A stretch of DNA of 64,000 bases from Podocnemis expansa (Eukaryota > Chordata > Testudines > Podocnemididae). This document shows positions 11,926 to 25,870 of the stretch, one piece after another. The stretch is from assembly GCA_007922195.1 (NCBI GenBank), contig ML681995.1, positions 1,253,982 through 1,317,981 on the forward strand, given 5' to 3'. The notes under the pieces were generated by a model. It was not told where the DNA came from. It saw nothing but the letters and a program-made list of their open reading frames with translations, and searched no databases. The position numbers and the translations under genes are program-made. The first letter of the stretch is position 1; every line of letters starts with the position of its first letter.

Positions 11926-12335
11926 GGTCTAGAAAAATATGACCTATAAGGAAAGGCTGTAAAAATAAGGTTTGTTTAGTCTGAAGAAGAGAAGACTAAA
12001 GGGAACATAACAGTTTTCAAGTACTGTACTTAAGTGGCTGCTCTAAAGAGGACTATTTTTTTTTCCTACTTAACCACTGTGGAAAAGAAAAAATGGGTTT
12101 CAATTACAGCAAGGGAGACTTACCTTTGATGTAGGAAATTCTAAGGATAGTTAAGAACTGAACACATCACCTAGCGAGACTGTGGAATCTCAGTTATTGG
12201 AGGTTTTTAAAATTAGGTTAGACAAATACCTGCCAAGGATAATCTAGATAGCAGCTAGTCCTGTCTCAGTGCAGGGAACTGGACTAGAAGATGGACTGAG
12301 GTCCTTTCAGACCTACATTTCTGTGATTTGTGAAA
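11926..12335 (+). mobile_element. CR1 LINE 3' end
   Basis: The order of recognisable CR1 3' words is intact: ATATGACCTATAAGGAAAGG near 11938, GTTTGTTTAGTCTGAAGAAG near 11970, CAGCAAGGGAGACTTACCTT near 12107, TGTGGAATCTCAGTTATTGG near 12181, and GGACTGAGGTCCTTTCAGAC near 12293. It is a 5'-truncated copy, as is usual for CR1, and it lacks clear terminal octamer repeats. Confidence 0.85.
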
Positions 12336-12659
12336 ACAATTGTTCCAGTGGAGTCCTTGGAACAATCACTCACTGAAACTGGACACTGGAAACCAGTTTA
12401 ATACTCCGTCTGCACAAGATTAGGAGATACTGAAAAGATCACTTAAGATGGGACCACAAAACAAAGGTAACTGGGCATTATGGAACAAATACAACAGAGT
12501 AGGGCTAATGCTATGCTAGCATTAACCAAACACCATATACAGGTTTCCTTTCATTGTAGTGCCACAGGAGGTGGCACCAATTTTGGTCCTGGCTGCATGC
12601 AAGTAATTCAAGTCTGTGAAAAAGAAAAGGTTGGGAGGCATGTTATCAGTACAAGATTA

Positions 12660-13560
12660 TACTGAACTTGGCTGTGAGCCACTCTTTAAGGAACATCAGG
12701 ACCTGTTCAAGGGATTGGATTGTGTTCACCTTGCAAGCAACCCAACAAACAAGCAGGTTCTTCTATTTATTTATCCATGTAGAAAGGCGCAATTTGCACT
12801 CCATCATAAACTCAACGCTGAGCCTGCAAGGATGGAATCAACGCACATAATACAAAAAGTAGAGGAGCCAACAAAAATGGGGGAGTTCCCTAGTCATTGC
12901 TGAAAAATGTAACAGCCAACTACAAATACGTTTGGATCCCAGAGACCTCAACAAGACTGTATAAAGAGAACATTCCAAACCACCTACAAAGAAGAGATTA
13001 CAGCTCAGTTTGCAAAATGTTCAACTTCAGTAAATTGGATGCATCATCAGGGTTTTGGCAGCTAAAATTAAAAGAAAACTTAAAATTATGCATACTAAAT
13101 ACTCCATTTGGAAGATTTGAATTTTTTTTTTTTTTTTTACATTCCTGTACAGCTTCAGCAGAGGTATACCACAAAACCATACACATGATCAACATATTAG
13201 CAGTGTTGATGCCTCTATGGATGACATCATCTGGCGCTCAACAAAAGAGGAACACAATCAATCATCAACTGGCAAATCCTGCAAGCAACTAGAGCTGCAA
13301 ACTTCAAACTAAACAAGGACAAACATGTCTTAGGAGTTAGGGAACTGATTTGTGCAGGGGACATTATACCCCATGAAGAAAAAAAAAAAACTTGACTGGG
13401 GGGGAATACATATAAAATTTCATTAGTCTACCGAAGTACATCACTTTTCTCCAGCTCAGTTAATGGGAACAAGGATCAGATCTACTGTACCTATTACTGA
13501 TAACTTGGTGCAGTCAGAAGAAAAAATCAGAAGTGGAAGCAGAAATTTTATTTTGACAGA
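12660..13560 (+). pseudogene. Ty3/gypsy-type retrotransposon RT fragment
   Basis: Near 12830 a frame reads ARMESTHIIQKVEEPTKMG, the usual lead-in to a gypsy RT. In the frame starting at 12897 the motif-A region reads FSKLDASSGFWQLKLKENLK, followed by LCILNTPFGRFE. A run of 18 T (about 13120-13138) then gives a Phe string where the next RT segment should begin, after which ASAEVYHKTIHMI continues the family pattern. Later pieces of a YVDDI-type segment lie near 13210 in another frame. No LTR was found near it, so it is an internal fragment. Confidence 0.8.
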
Positions 13561-15444
<1,884 letters not shown>

Positions 15445-15804
15445 CTAAGGTATTCAAGAATTATACCCATATACTACACAAAATACCATAGACTAGAAAG
15501 AGCTGCCTAATGTACTGATTTTTAAGTGGGCTGCTGCTCCTATCAGTTCTCTCCACTGGCACCAATGTTTAACTGATTCTCCTACCTTCCATGGGCTGCA
15601 ACAAGTTTAGTGCTGAAATCAAATACTCAGTTCAATTAATAGCTGAAAAAACTCTGAGAAATGGGTTTCAGGAGTTCATTATGATGAAATTGAGAAGCAG
15701 GGGGAAGTGTAGGAGCTGCCATAAGTTTAAAAAGATAAATACAATGGATTTGGCATATGATCAGCTCTTTGTGGGAGTAAAACCCCCAACAGGATTTTAC
15801 CCAT

Positions 15805-15915
15805 GAAAGCTCCCCTTCTCCCCCAAAAGCTCATGCAATAAATAAATTTGTTAGTCTTTACAAGTGTCACAGGACTCGTTTTACTGAACTAGATTAACAG
15901 GGTTACCCCTCTGGG
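15805..15915 (+). mobile_element. Penelope-like element tail, partial
   Basis: Reads CCCAAAAGCTCATGCAATAA then ATAAATTTGTTAGTCTTT, then a GTCACAGGACTCG block and ATTAACAGGGTTACCCCT. These are the successive blocks of the tail shared with 21590-21700, 33889-33975 and 63431-63518. The hammerhead-like 5' box is lost in this copy. Confidence 0.7.
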
Positions 15916-16419
15916 AGGGTTCAGATATTTACTTAGCATGCTCTAGGTCTTTAAAATGGGACTATCACTGCCAAGCCCATTTTAACTTGCATTCACTCTA
16001 CTTTATGTAAATGTACATACCCTTATACATCAAAAAGAGCCTTCATAAGAGATGCAACAATTGGTTTTCTTTGGCATCTACAATCACTAGTACACGATAC
16101 ACATTGTCTAGAATCCTCAGTAAGTCTTAGTTCACTTAAAAAATGGCTCTAACAATTGGATTGTATCCCATTACATAGCTGTACGGCAGGAACTGCAGAT
16201 TTAAAAAAATCACTTTTTTCCAACTTTAAATCCAACATACAAGACACCAAGAATGTTATTTCTGTGTAGACACTTTGGTGGTTCAGAAGTTCCATTGATG
16301 GTATTTGCCGAAGAGGAAAAAATAGCATTCAAATTTAAAAATATTCTAAGAATTCCTTTTTAGACTATTCCATGCCCCTCACAGACATATCAGGCTAATG
16401 TTCACGTGTCTATATACAG

Positions 16420-16565
16420 CAGGGGTCTCAAACACACGGCCCCCAATAACACTATCATTACCAATATTTGCAATATTATATGAAAAGGTTTCAGTCGTGC
16501 AGCCTTTGGGCTAACGTACTAGTTCTCATGTGGCCCTCAAACTCAAAATCACCACGAGACCTCTG
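16420..16565 (+). mobile_element. hAT MITE, family A (CAGGGGTCTCAAAC ends)
   Basis: Left end CAGGGGTCTCAAACACACGG; right end GAGACCTCTG. Inner block CAATATTATATGAAAAGGTT and GGGCTAACGTACTAG are shared with copies at 43588 and 60664. Flanking octamers ATATACAG and GTATGCAG agree at 6 of 8, the differences being transitions, so they are a decayed target duplication. Confidence 0.8.
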
Positions 16566-19364
16566 GTATGCAGGATTTGGATCTTGGCAAAGCATTCAGT
16601 TTTAGAAAAATCCTGATCATTTCAATGGGACAACCAACAAATGCCCACACAATCTGGACTGACTTTTCTAAGGAACACTGTACCATGAAAAAAAAGTTGT
16701 GAAGCAGCAATATTGCATCTAGTTAGCACCCAGCCAATCTTTACAAACCTAGGCTTTTGGACAAAGTGAAAAAAACACCACAAACGAGTAAAAAAAAACC
16801 AACACAAACAAAAAACCAGCAGCTTCAGAAGAGTTGTGCGCTTCTGATTTATTTCCTTCTCTTTTCTGCTTCATTGATGCCAATTTCTCTTTGTCAGCTA
16901 CTGTACTGGCTCACCCAAGGATTCCCAGCATACAACAAAAGGCATCAAGGGTGACATCTGCATCCCAGCCTCCCATGATCTGTTCCTAAAAATCACCATC
17001 TCAGATCCATCTTTTTGTGGTCAATTTGGATGCAGAATGAGCCTGTTTAAGGAGTCAATTCCAAAGGCTGCTGCCCAAGAAATCTTGGGCAGTGATGGCT
17101 TTAGGTATTAGGTTCTCACTGGTAGGACCTCAGATGGTGAAAACACACTGATCTGAGTGCCAGTGATGAAGGGCAGACCTCAAAAGGGCTACAGAGACTG
17201 CCTTACTCATGACAAAATCATTCCTTCTGCTCTGAATCTGGAAAGGAAGATGATGTCTATCTATTCTGGTCACACTGGTTTCCAGGAAAAACTTCATTAA
17301 GTAGAGAATTTAGGACTCTGCTGGACATTAGCCATGCAGTAACCTGGAAAAGATCATTTTGAACTAGCTGCAGACATTAGTATGGTAAGCTATGGAAATA
17401 AGCAAAGCCACTATGAAAATCCTCAGTCCAAGATCAGTGGATTTGATCAAGAGTAAGCAGCTGAATTTCTAACCAAGTACCTTGCTGCATACAGCAGTTA
17501 CATGTTACCATACAGCTCTATTTATTAGAGTTAAAAATGTCACTTGTGCCCACTTCTTCTCTCAGTGTAGAATCTAAGTATGTTATGCTGACAGAAAGAG
17601 GGGATGCTTGCCTAACCTTCAATTTTTCAAACCGCTACTGAGAATGAACATAACAGGGAATTATGAGTGCTGTTCCTCGCAGGGCAAGATACCTATTAGA
17701 CTGATTTGGAACTCTTCTCCTCAAGCAAGTGACAGATGCAACTAAGGGCTTTTCTAAATGTATAGCATAATACACAGGGTATCAACTCATGCACTTTAGC
17801 CATTACTGAGAACTTTTGGCATCACATGACCTCTTCACTTTAATGTGAAGTTCAGAATAAGTTCTTATATTTGATGCAACTAACTCTGACAAACAGAATG
17901 CTGATTATAAAGAGCAGTGTCATGCTACTTCAGGCTCTCTTTGCAGGGTCACTGTAAAATGGTTTTAAAGCTTGTGCTTTTAAAATGGCAAAAGCAAGGC
18001 AGAAGAAACTTCTGTGCATTTGATCCAAAGCAAAATCAAAACTGTTCCAAGCAGAACCAGTGGAAAAGTGGTACTATATCCAAAAAAATTCCCTTCAAAG
18101 TTGTCAAGATGTTAGAGTGTCAATCAGCTCTAATTCCAGATTTGGCATTATAGGTATAGTACAAGCATTTCGTAAGTCAAAGTTCAGGTAAAGCAAGAAT
18201 TTTGTTTCTCAAGCCAGCAGTTCGAAAGTTAAATTTCCCTTTAAAACTCTTCCTCCACTGCTCTCAAAGGAATTGTTTAAGATCTCATAAGAATTTTCTC
18301 AGGCCAAAGAAAAATGTAAGTTTAAGAGATATATTACATAGTGAGTGATTACATTCACTGCCTGTATAGAATGGAAAGAGACATTCCAGCAGACTGGACT
18401 ATTTTTTTTTTGAAGCATTATGTCCAATATTTAGAGCTTTGTCATTTTCCTGAAAAAGAAAAGCAGCATCCACAGTGAATTGTTTATGAAGCATGGCAAT
18501 CTACCTCTGCAATTTAGCAGTCCACAGTTCCACAATAAATGTGCCGGTTATCAAAAACTGGAAGCCATCTCTCACCCAACCTGCACTTTTCCGATGCAGT
18601 GAAAGAGTAGTACTGCCCTTTATGTGACCTATAGTGCATGTTGCTGACTGAAGCAGAGCAGGACCACAGACAACTGTGTAAACTGGTGCCACTTTTGCAC
18701 AATAGGATACTTCTTGTCCTCTGCAGCTGCCTGATATTCAGACACTGTCTGAGAGATGGGGAATGAAGATTGGCTCAAGATGCATCCAGTGTTGCCAATT
18801 AGCTACTGATTTACTAACTGTGCATATTGCATATTTAATCTTCAAAATAAGAGGAACACTGTTCTGAATCCAGGTTGTAAAGAGGCAAAGGCTAAAAACC
18901 TTCTCTTACCCTGAACTGGTCCATCTGCATCACGAGTCAGACAGATGGGATCAGCAGCATGCAGGAACTCCATTCACAGTGCCAACATTGTACTTATTCA
19001 GCTTGCTGCCTGTCAGCAGGGGACTTTCTGTGCTCTAAGTGACTTGTATATTTAAAAGACAAAGTTTTAAAAAGCCTAGTCATTTGGGATTTTTTTTTAT
19101 TTTCAATTGCATGAGCACATTTCAGTTTATAGCAGTGTTAATTATATCTAATAATGTGTTTTTATATGTGCAGTGATAAACATTAACCTGAGTCATTTTA
19201 ACATTTTAAAAAAGCCTCATCATAAAGGGACCAACAGCACCCCCTGTGTTTTGGTATCTGCTCACTCAGGACAAGTGACAAGCAGTTGTCACTTTCAGCT
19301 GGACCACTCTATGCAGAAAAATAAATGCACACAAAATTGACATCAGAAGTCACAGAACACAACA

Positions 19365-19790
19365 AACAGTTGCTAAGCACTTCCATCTTCCTAATCACTC
19401 CACTGATTATTTGTTAATGATCGTCCTCAAGAAAATCAATGAGACATCAAGACTTCAAAGAGAAACAGTGGAAATTCAAACATACAGATTAGATTGTATA
19501 AAATCAGGGCTGAATCATGACTATGGATTCTTTTTACATTTAACAGGTAATTTGACTTCATCCTCCCTCTGTCTGCTGTTTCCTAGAGTTTGAATCCTTA
19601 CAAATGCTCTGATTTGCTGTTGCAGTATGACCTGATCCCATGTCTTATACTCTCCTGCATTTATTTTCATCCAATTCTGAAAGCTGTCCCTCTTCAAAGC
19701 CTACTTTGTCAGATATTTTCCCACAAAAGCTCATGTGATTAATAAATCTGTTAGTCTAAGTGCTACAAGACTCCTTGTTTGTTTTTTCAC
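19365..19790 (+). repeat. Penelope-like copy A, left flanking repeat (pLTR)
   Basis: Contains TGACCTGATCCCATG near 19627 and ATTAATAAATCTGTTAGTCT near 19738, both paired with matching blocks in the right repeat. The hammerhead-like box is decayed (TTGTCAGATATTTTCCCACA, then AAAGC). Confidence 0.8.
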
Positions 19791-19869
19791 CTAAGGAAAT
19801 GCTTCACATCAAGTCACTAGAGACACAGGGGCCCTAGAGACCTGCATAATTGAGACATGGCAGTACAAC

Positions 19870-21240
19870 GTGAAACTTCCATTTTTAGGATCAACAGATA
19901 ATTTTACAAACAATCAAACTGATAAGTTACATCAGAAGGAACTTCTGTATTATAAAGGGAGAAAGTCATTGTGGGTAGAGACTACATGGACTCTTTTCTC
20001 AGACCCCATGCTACCAACACTCCCAGCTATCTTCAAGACACTACAGACTTCCTGAGGAAAAAAATCCAGTCCATTGCTGAGTTTCTAGAAATCATCCTCC
20101 TGGTCACTATGGACGTAGAAGTGCTTTATACCAGCAACCCACACAAAGATGGATTACAAGCCCTTAGAAGAACCAGCCCAGATGATGCCACAGTACACCT
20201 CATGGCTGAATTTTGCACTCATCCACAACCATTTCAGATTTGAGATTAATTTATACCTTCAAGTCAGCAGCACTGCTATGGGTACCCACATGGCCCCCCA
20301 ATATGCCAACATTTTATGGCCAACTTAGAACATTTCCTCAAGTCTCATTCTAAAGCACCTCTCCTCTACTTATGCTACATTGATGACATCACCACCACCA
20401 TCTGGACCCACAGTAGGGATGTCTTTGAAGGCTCTTCGAATTTCAGTGGAAATTTCCACTACACAATTAAACTCAGCCTGCAACAGTCCACAAAGGAGAT
20501 CAGCTTTCTGGACACCATAGTGCAAGTTAGGGATGGACACAAACACCACCCAATACCAAAAAACCCACTAATCACTACAGTTACCTACATCATTTGAGCT
20601 TTCATCCAAGACACACCACATGATCCATTGTCTACAGCCAAGCCCTAATATAACCGCATCTGCTCCAATCCCTCACACAGAAACAGACGCTTTCAGGATC
20701 TCCATCAAGCGTTCTTAAAACTGCAGCTGGGTACTGTAGAAGAGAAGAAACAGATTGATAGAGTCAGCTGGGTACCCCAAAGTCAACTACTAGAGGAAAA
20801 GCCCAAGAAAGAAAAAAAAAAGATCGCCATTGGTCACCATGTACAACCTCCAAATCAGACCTCTACAGCAGATCAAGGATCTACAGCTTAGTCTACTAGA
20901 TGATCCCTCACTCTCTCCGAAGCCTTGGGAGACAGACCTCACTTACAGACAGCCTCCCCAACCTTAAGCAGATATTCATCAGCAAACAAAGACCAACCAA
21001 TAGCAACATTAAGGCAAGCACATATCCCTGCAAATCAAGTTACCAACTTTGCCCACAGATCTGCACAAAAGACATCACAGGACACAAGACAGCTGCTCCA
21101 TCTCAGGCTCATTAACCTGCTTGTCCACCAATGTGATTTATGCCGTCATGTGCCAGAAATGCTTCCCCTGCCTGCTCCCACCTCCTCCCGCATGCTTTAT
21201 ATATTGGACAAACAGGACAGTCTCTGTGCGAAAGACTAAT
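19870..21240 (+). pseudogene. Penelope-like reverse transcriptase and endonuclease region, copy A
   Basis: Near 20100 a frame reads LVTMDVEVLYTSNPHKDGLQ, an RT motif of this family. The frame 20316-20597 reads MANLEHFLKSHSKAPLLYLC followed by the catalytic YIDD (20376-20387) and later STKEISFLDTIVQVRDG. From 21120 a frame reads NVIYAVMCQKC, the start of the GIY-YIG endonuclease domain, but the LYIGQTG half is garbled. Stops and shifts separate all pieces. Confidence 0.85.
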
Positions 21241-21264
21241 CAGAAATTACAACATTCAAAAAGC

Positions 21265-21715
21265 AACAGGGGAACACTTCAATCTCCCCGCTCACTCCCC
21301 ACTGACAATTAGCTAATAATTGTGCTCAAATGGATGAATCAAAGCTTCAAACAGAAGCTACAGAACTGGAATTCATAGGTAGGCTTGACACTTGCCTCAG
21401 GGACTGCAGTTTTTTTTTTTTTAATCTATCACTACAACAGGTGATTTCACCTCACCTTCCTCTATATGCTGTTAAGATTCAAACACTGGGAAACTGCTTT
21501 GATTTGCTTTCACAGTCTGACCTGATCCTTTGACTTACTCTTCCCTTCATTTGTTTTCCACCCATTTTGCAAGTTCATCTTCAAAGCATCTGATGAAGTG
21601 GCATTTTCTCCCATGAAAGTCCATGTAATAAATGTGTTATTCTTTAAGAGTGCCACAGGACTTGTTTTTTCTGAACTAGTGTAACACGGCTACCCCTTTT
21701 GGAGCTTGTGGGTAG
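21265..21715 (+). repeat. Penelope-like copy A, right flanking repeat with hammerhead-like core
   Basis: Carries CTGATGA at 21590-21596 and GAAA at 21615-21618, separated by a short stem-forming stretch (GTGGC / CCCAT), then AATAAATGTGTTATTCT and the AGTGCCACAGG block. Ends in GTAACACGGCTACCCC. Confidence 0.8.
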
Positions 21716-23828
21716 GGGAAGGATGGATTTCTTCTCTGTTGTTGTTCCTCCTTTAAAGAGAGATAAGAGACCACCATTACCTACCCTGTATCTCAGAGCT
21801 CTGGGCAGAAAGCTATTCTAGAGCAATACATTTTCTCTATCTTTAAGAGGGCAGGTGAGATTATAGAAGAGGTCAAGGTCCAGAAGACAAACAGCTGTTA
21901 AATGAAGCCTGAAAGAAAATCCATCTAACATAAAAGTAAAAATCCCAACTGCTGAAATGATTAGACAAAATTTGCACTACACACTGAAGAGCATCACTCA
22001 CTTTAAAGAATCCAAGAGATGACTCCTAAGATTTGGCCTCTTAAGAAATGGCTGGTGTAGAATAGGGACTAAGATGAAATCAAAGGGCAGAAAGATCAAA
22101 GATCCCCAATCTGCCTTAGAAGGAAATTCACACACATGCTCAACACACCTGCCCTTACTTCATAAATGGCTAACTGAGGAATGTGAATAGCCAGACACAG
22201 ACAATGGCCAAGTGGTCATGGATAGTAGTGTAGTCATGTCAGAGACTGGAACTTAGAATACTTTTTGCTACTTGCAGGAAAGTTAAATGTGTGACCTTCA
22301 TCAACGCCCATTAGAATTCCCATATATACTGAAGGCTGAAACAAAAAAGCGCAAGTCCACCCAGGGCAATGGACCACCATCCAACATACACATTTAAGAT
22401 TCAAGCAGGAAATGATTTGAACAGTCTGTCATGAGGGCTCATTTTAATTACATTTTCACCATGTTTTAGGTAACTAGTATTTAGGACAGCCCATGCTCGA
22501 GCCCAAGTAGCTGAAATGCACTTTAAAGAAGGGGCAAGCTGAAGTGATGGTAAAACAACATGGGGCTTGATTCTGTAGCCATAAGGACAGAAACAGGCCC
22601 CTCCTAAGTATACAGCCTCAAAACATAAGGAACCTTAAAACTTCTTATGAATCCATGAAAAGAATCCTGCCATGCGGCTATTCACATTTGTAGAAAAGAG
22701 CTGATTTGTTTAGAATTTGAACTTGCTTCTTTGGACTTTATTGCACCCACCCTATCACCAGGTCAGCTACTATCCCTCAACTAAAAAGAACAATTTTAAT
22801 TTAATGTGATGTTGCCAAGGTATTACTCAACTTCAAAGCAGGAAGGAATCAGCTGAGAATCTGGTTTAGTGTCTGAAATTGTGGTTTTTAAAGCTATGAC
22901 GCAGATGCCTACTGAACAGCAACCCGTGAACAGTCTACACATGTCAAGTCAACCAATTCAGCAATTTAATCAAAAGGAAAGGGCGGATATAGAACAGACA
23001 GCATGTACTATTTAGGAAGAGGGAAAAGGCAGTACAGTTTTCATCTGGGTCAGTAAAGCAGTTGCAAATTAAGAACCATTAAATATACTTATGGCACACA
23101 GATAACTGAGGAGGGGCACCAGGAGTCTTAGTAAAGGTATGTATATTCGCAAGAGGTCCACTACCATATTGAGTTTGATGCTATGTTTTTTCTTTTAAAT
23201 CATGCAAGTATTGATACCTGTAGCGATGAACAGAAATGAACCAGCTCTATCATAGAGAAGTTGCTTCATAAATGGGGACTACAAAGGAAGCATTTTAACA
23301 CACTGCAGATGCAGCTACAGAGGAAGAATCACAAACCCTGTATTAACCAAAGCAGGAAGAGGGAGGTTTCCTGGTGGGATTCCACCCACAGAGAAGTTGC
23401 ACAGTACAAGGCACAGAGTGACAGAAGATGCATGTTGTCTAGTCTTAAAATTGTCTCATTTAAGCTAGGAGCAATATATCTGAAGATAGAATAAAGCATT
23501 GTGAACCGAGAGCAGAAAGACATTTCCCTTTTTTCTTCCAGGGACAAGTCTTTGAGGTTTTTCAATGGAAGTAATGGGACTCAAGGGAAGATCTCTTCAA
23601 ACTTAAATAAGTGATTCTTTGGCTGCTTTAGGCAAGAACTGCTTTTCCAGCTGAGGGTGGATGCAGTACCATGCACCATTCAGATATTTTATTGAAAAGC
23701 TGGCCCACATGCAAAATGCTAGGCCCTTCTGGCCCTTTTTAGAGGGGAGTGGTCAGAGACCAATTTGTGAAATATTTTAAATAGAAAGAAAGGAATTGGG
23801 GTGAAGAGTTATGATTTATTTACGCACG

Positions 23829-23957
23829 GTTTAGAGTGTAGTGGCTAGCACCTCTGCTTAACATGCAGAAGGTCCTGGGTTCAATCCCCAGGGGGTTGGA
23901 CTCAATGATCTCATGAGGTCCCTTCCAACCCTATGATTGATTGAACATTGATTGAAC
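23829..23957 (+). mobile_element. tRNA-Val-derived SINE with CR1-type 3' tail
   Basis: The head reads GTTTAGAGTGTAGTGGCTAG then CACC, followed by TCTGC-TTAACAT-GCAGA, a perfect 5-bp anticodon stem and 7-nt loop with anticodon AAC. Then AGGTCCTGG and the B box GGTTCAATCCC at 23878-23888. This aligns through A box, anticodon arm and B box with a eukaryotic tRNA-Val(AAC). It passes directly into GGTTGGACTCAATGATCTCA and TGAGGTCCCTTCCAACC, the 3' end of CR1, and finishes in ATTGATTGAAC repeats. So it is a pol III SINE that borrows CR1 machinery. Confidence 0.85.
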
Positions 23958-25628
23958 ATCCAGATTTTATAAGTCTAGTTCTGTCCCAACTACATCAGTC
24001 AGCAGTTACCTCTTTGTTTTAAGTTATTACACTGAAAGGAATATTTATATAAAACTCAGCTTTTTACACCATCTAGGGTATTTGCTTTCAAACACTCAGT
24101 AAATCAGTAATTACTAACCATCTCACTTCCTTTGACCATGGTTAATTTCTTTAGCAAAAACCTCCCCATAAAATGGGGGAAAAGGGCAATTTCAACCTAT
24201 TTACCATCCATTATCTTAATTATAGTTTACCAAGAGAAATACAGCTAGTATTCTTTTCAGGGTATTAATATAAATACATTAGCCTCTAAAAGACATGCTT
24301 CATGCCACTCTCCTAAGCCTTAGGAACCAAGGTACGTACACACACAAATCTGTACAGAACAAGCATATCTTCAAATTACATGACTATTTGGTTCTCTAGC
24401 ATCTCCCTCTGCCATTATAAGACTGGCCCTATTATAGTGTTGCTAGAGTTTTGTTCTATCAAGTTTTAAATGTGCAAAGAAATTGGGGTACTGCTTCTCA
24501 TGGGAGCTTACCCAACAGACATACATTTTACCTGAATCCCCCCCCCCCATTCAGCCTGAATTTCTCCCTCAATTCATATTAAATCCCAGTTAACCTCCTT
24601 TAACTAAGCTGAATGCCACCTTTTACTCAATCATTTCTGTGCAAGATTAATTCTCATGATGGAAAACAAGCCCCCTTAATTACAACAAACTCAAACCAAT
24701 AGTTATTGCACTTTTCACAGTATCTGCAGGGTATCACTCCCCTTTAGGCCTTTATCTGCACTGAATCAGCCACTGATGGTAACAGTGCTAGGGCAGATAC
24801 GCTCTCGGCATTTTAACCTACTCAACCCATGTAGACTTGTCCTAACAGAGAAAAGAGTTTTAACTACCATTCTCATTTAAACCAGCACCTGCTCCCCATT
24901 GCAGCAACAGACTACAGATTAAGAAGTGACTCTGTGGTCAAAGGCAAAGTCACCTTAACATACTATATGTATTTTGCAATTAAAACTAATCTCACCAGCA
25001 CACAGTCATTTTTATTGCTCTTCTCTATAACCTCTTCAATTCATCTGTTTTTCAAAAAAAAAAATGCAGCACCCAGAACTTATCAAGCTACCACACAGAC
25101 TAGGCTAACCTTACTTGTAAGCCCTGACACTGAAAAGGCTCTGCCCCTCCCCCCTGCCATCCTGCACTGCAAACTGATGTCAACCATCTCCCATGAGACA
25201 GGTTTGCAGGTTTCTTCCCATAGAAATTTGTTTCAGGATGTCTCCTTCCAGATGTTACACTCTTCAAATGTAAATTCTATTTTTTGCCTCTGATCTCATA
25301 CCTATATTGGGAAACAGCTAACCTAATTTCTTCAGAGTAAGAACACGTCAATGGGACTTAAGAATTCCCTGTGAACTGCTGCATACACAATATGATACGG
25401 CAGATAAAAGATGCATGGTTCTGTGTACGTGTATACACCCCCACACACCTACCTTTAAGTCACCTCACGTCCCCAATGATCTTCCTGATAGACATGTTTT
25501 ACCTGTCAATTTTTCTCCTAAGACATCTACTGACCTTCATGCAAGGATTGATGCCTTCCATTTAGTCTTTTGCACAGCAAGAATCAACCACCATTGGCTG
25601 ATCATGGACATAGGAGTTTAGCTTTGGA

Positions 25629-25870
25629 TAGGGTCACCAGATGTCAGGCAAAAGGAGAACATGTCCTCCTTTTTACCTTCATGCCCATTTTAAAAATACA
25701 TGATTTTGGCTGGCTTTTAACTTACAAGGGTTAAAGTATGCCGGAATGCCCCAGAACACCCTTATTTTTAGGGAGAAGCATTCCAGGACCCCCTAAAAAC
25801 AGACTACTACATTTTCTTCCATGTGTCCTCCAATGTCCTCCTTTTCATGCTTTGGTACCTGGTAACCCTA
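25629..25870 (+). mobile_element. Terminal-repeat MITE with TAGGGTCACCAG ends
   Basis: Left end TAGGGTCACCAGATGTC; right end CTGGTAACCCTA. The 242-bp element is flanked by GCTTTGGA and ACTTTGGA (7 of 8 identical), an 8-bp target duplication as in hAT elements. TGTCCTCC repeats inside both halves. Confidence 0.78.

Larger units (their letters stand above)
19365..21715 (+). mobile_element. Penelope-like retroelement, copy A, with direct flanking repeats
   Basis: A central RT region (19800-21310) is flanked by two direct copies of a ~400 bp repeat (19365-19790 and about 21265-21715). The repeats share, in order, an ATCTTCC/AATCTCC block, GGTAATTTGACTTCA/GGTGATTTCACCTCA, TGACCTGATCC, an AGCTCATG/AGTCCATG block and a GACTCCTTGT/GGACTTGTTT block. 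This is the pLTR arrangement of Penelope elements, which use a telomerase-related RT and a GIY-YIG endonuclease. The copy has many stops and is dead. Confidence 0.85.

Noticed and set aside
23836..23890. A functional tRNA-Val gene
   Set aside because: The acceptor stem is not formed, T-arm pairing is lost, and it runs into a CR1 tail, so it is a SINE head.
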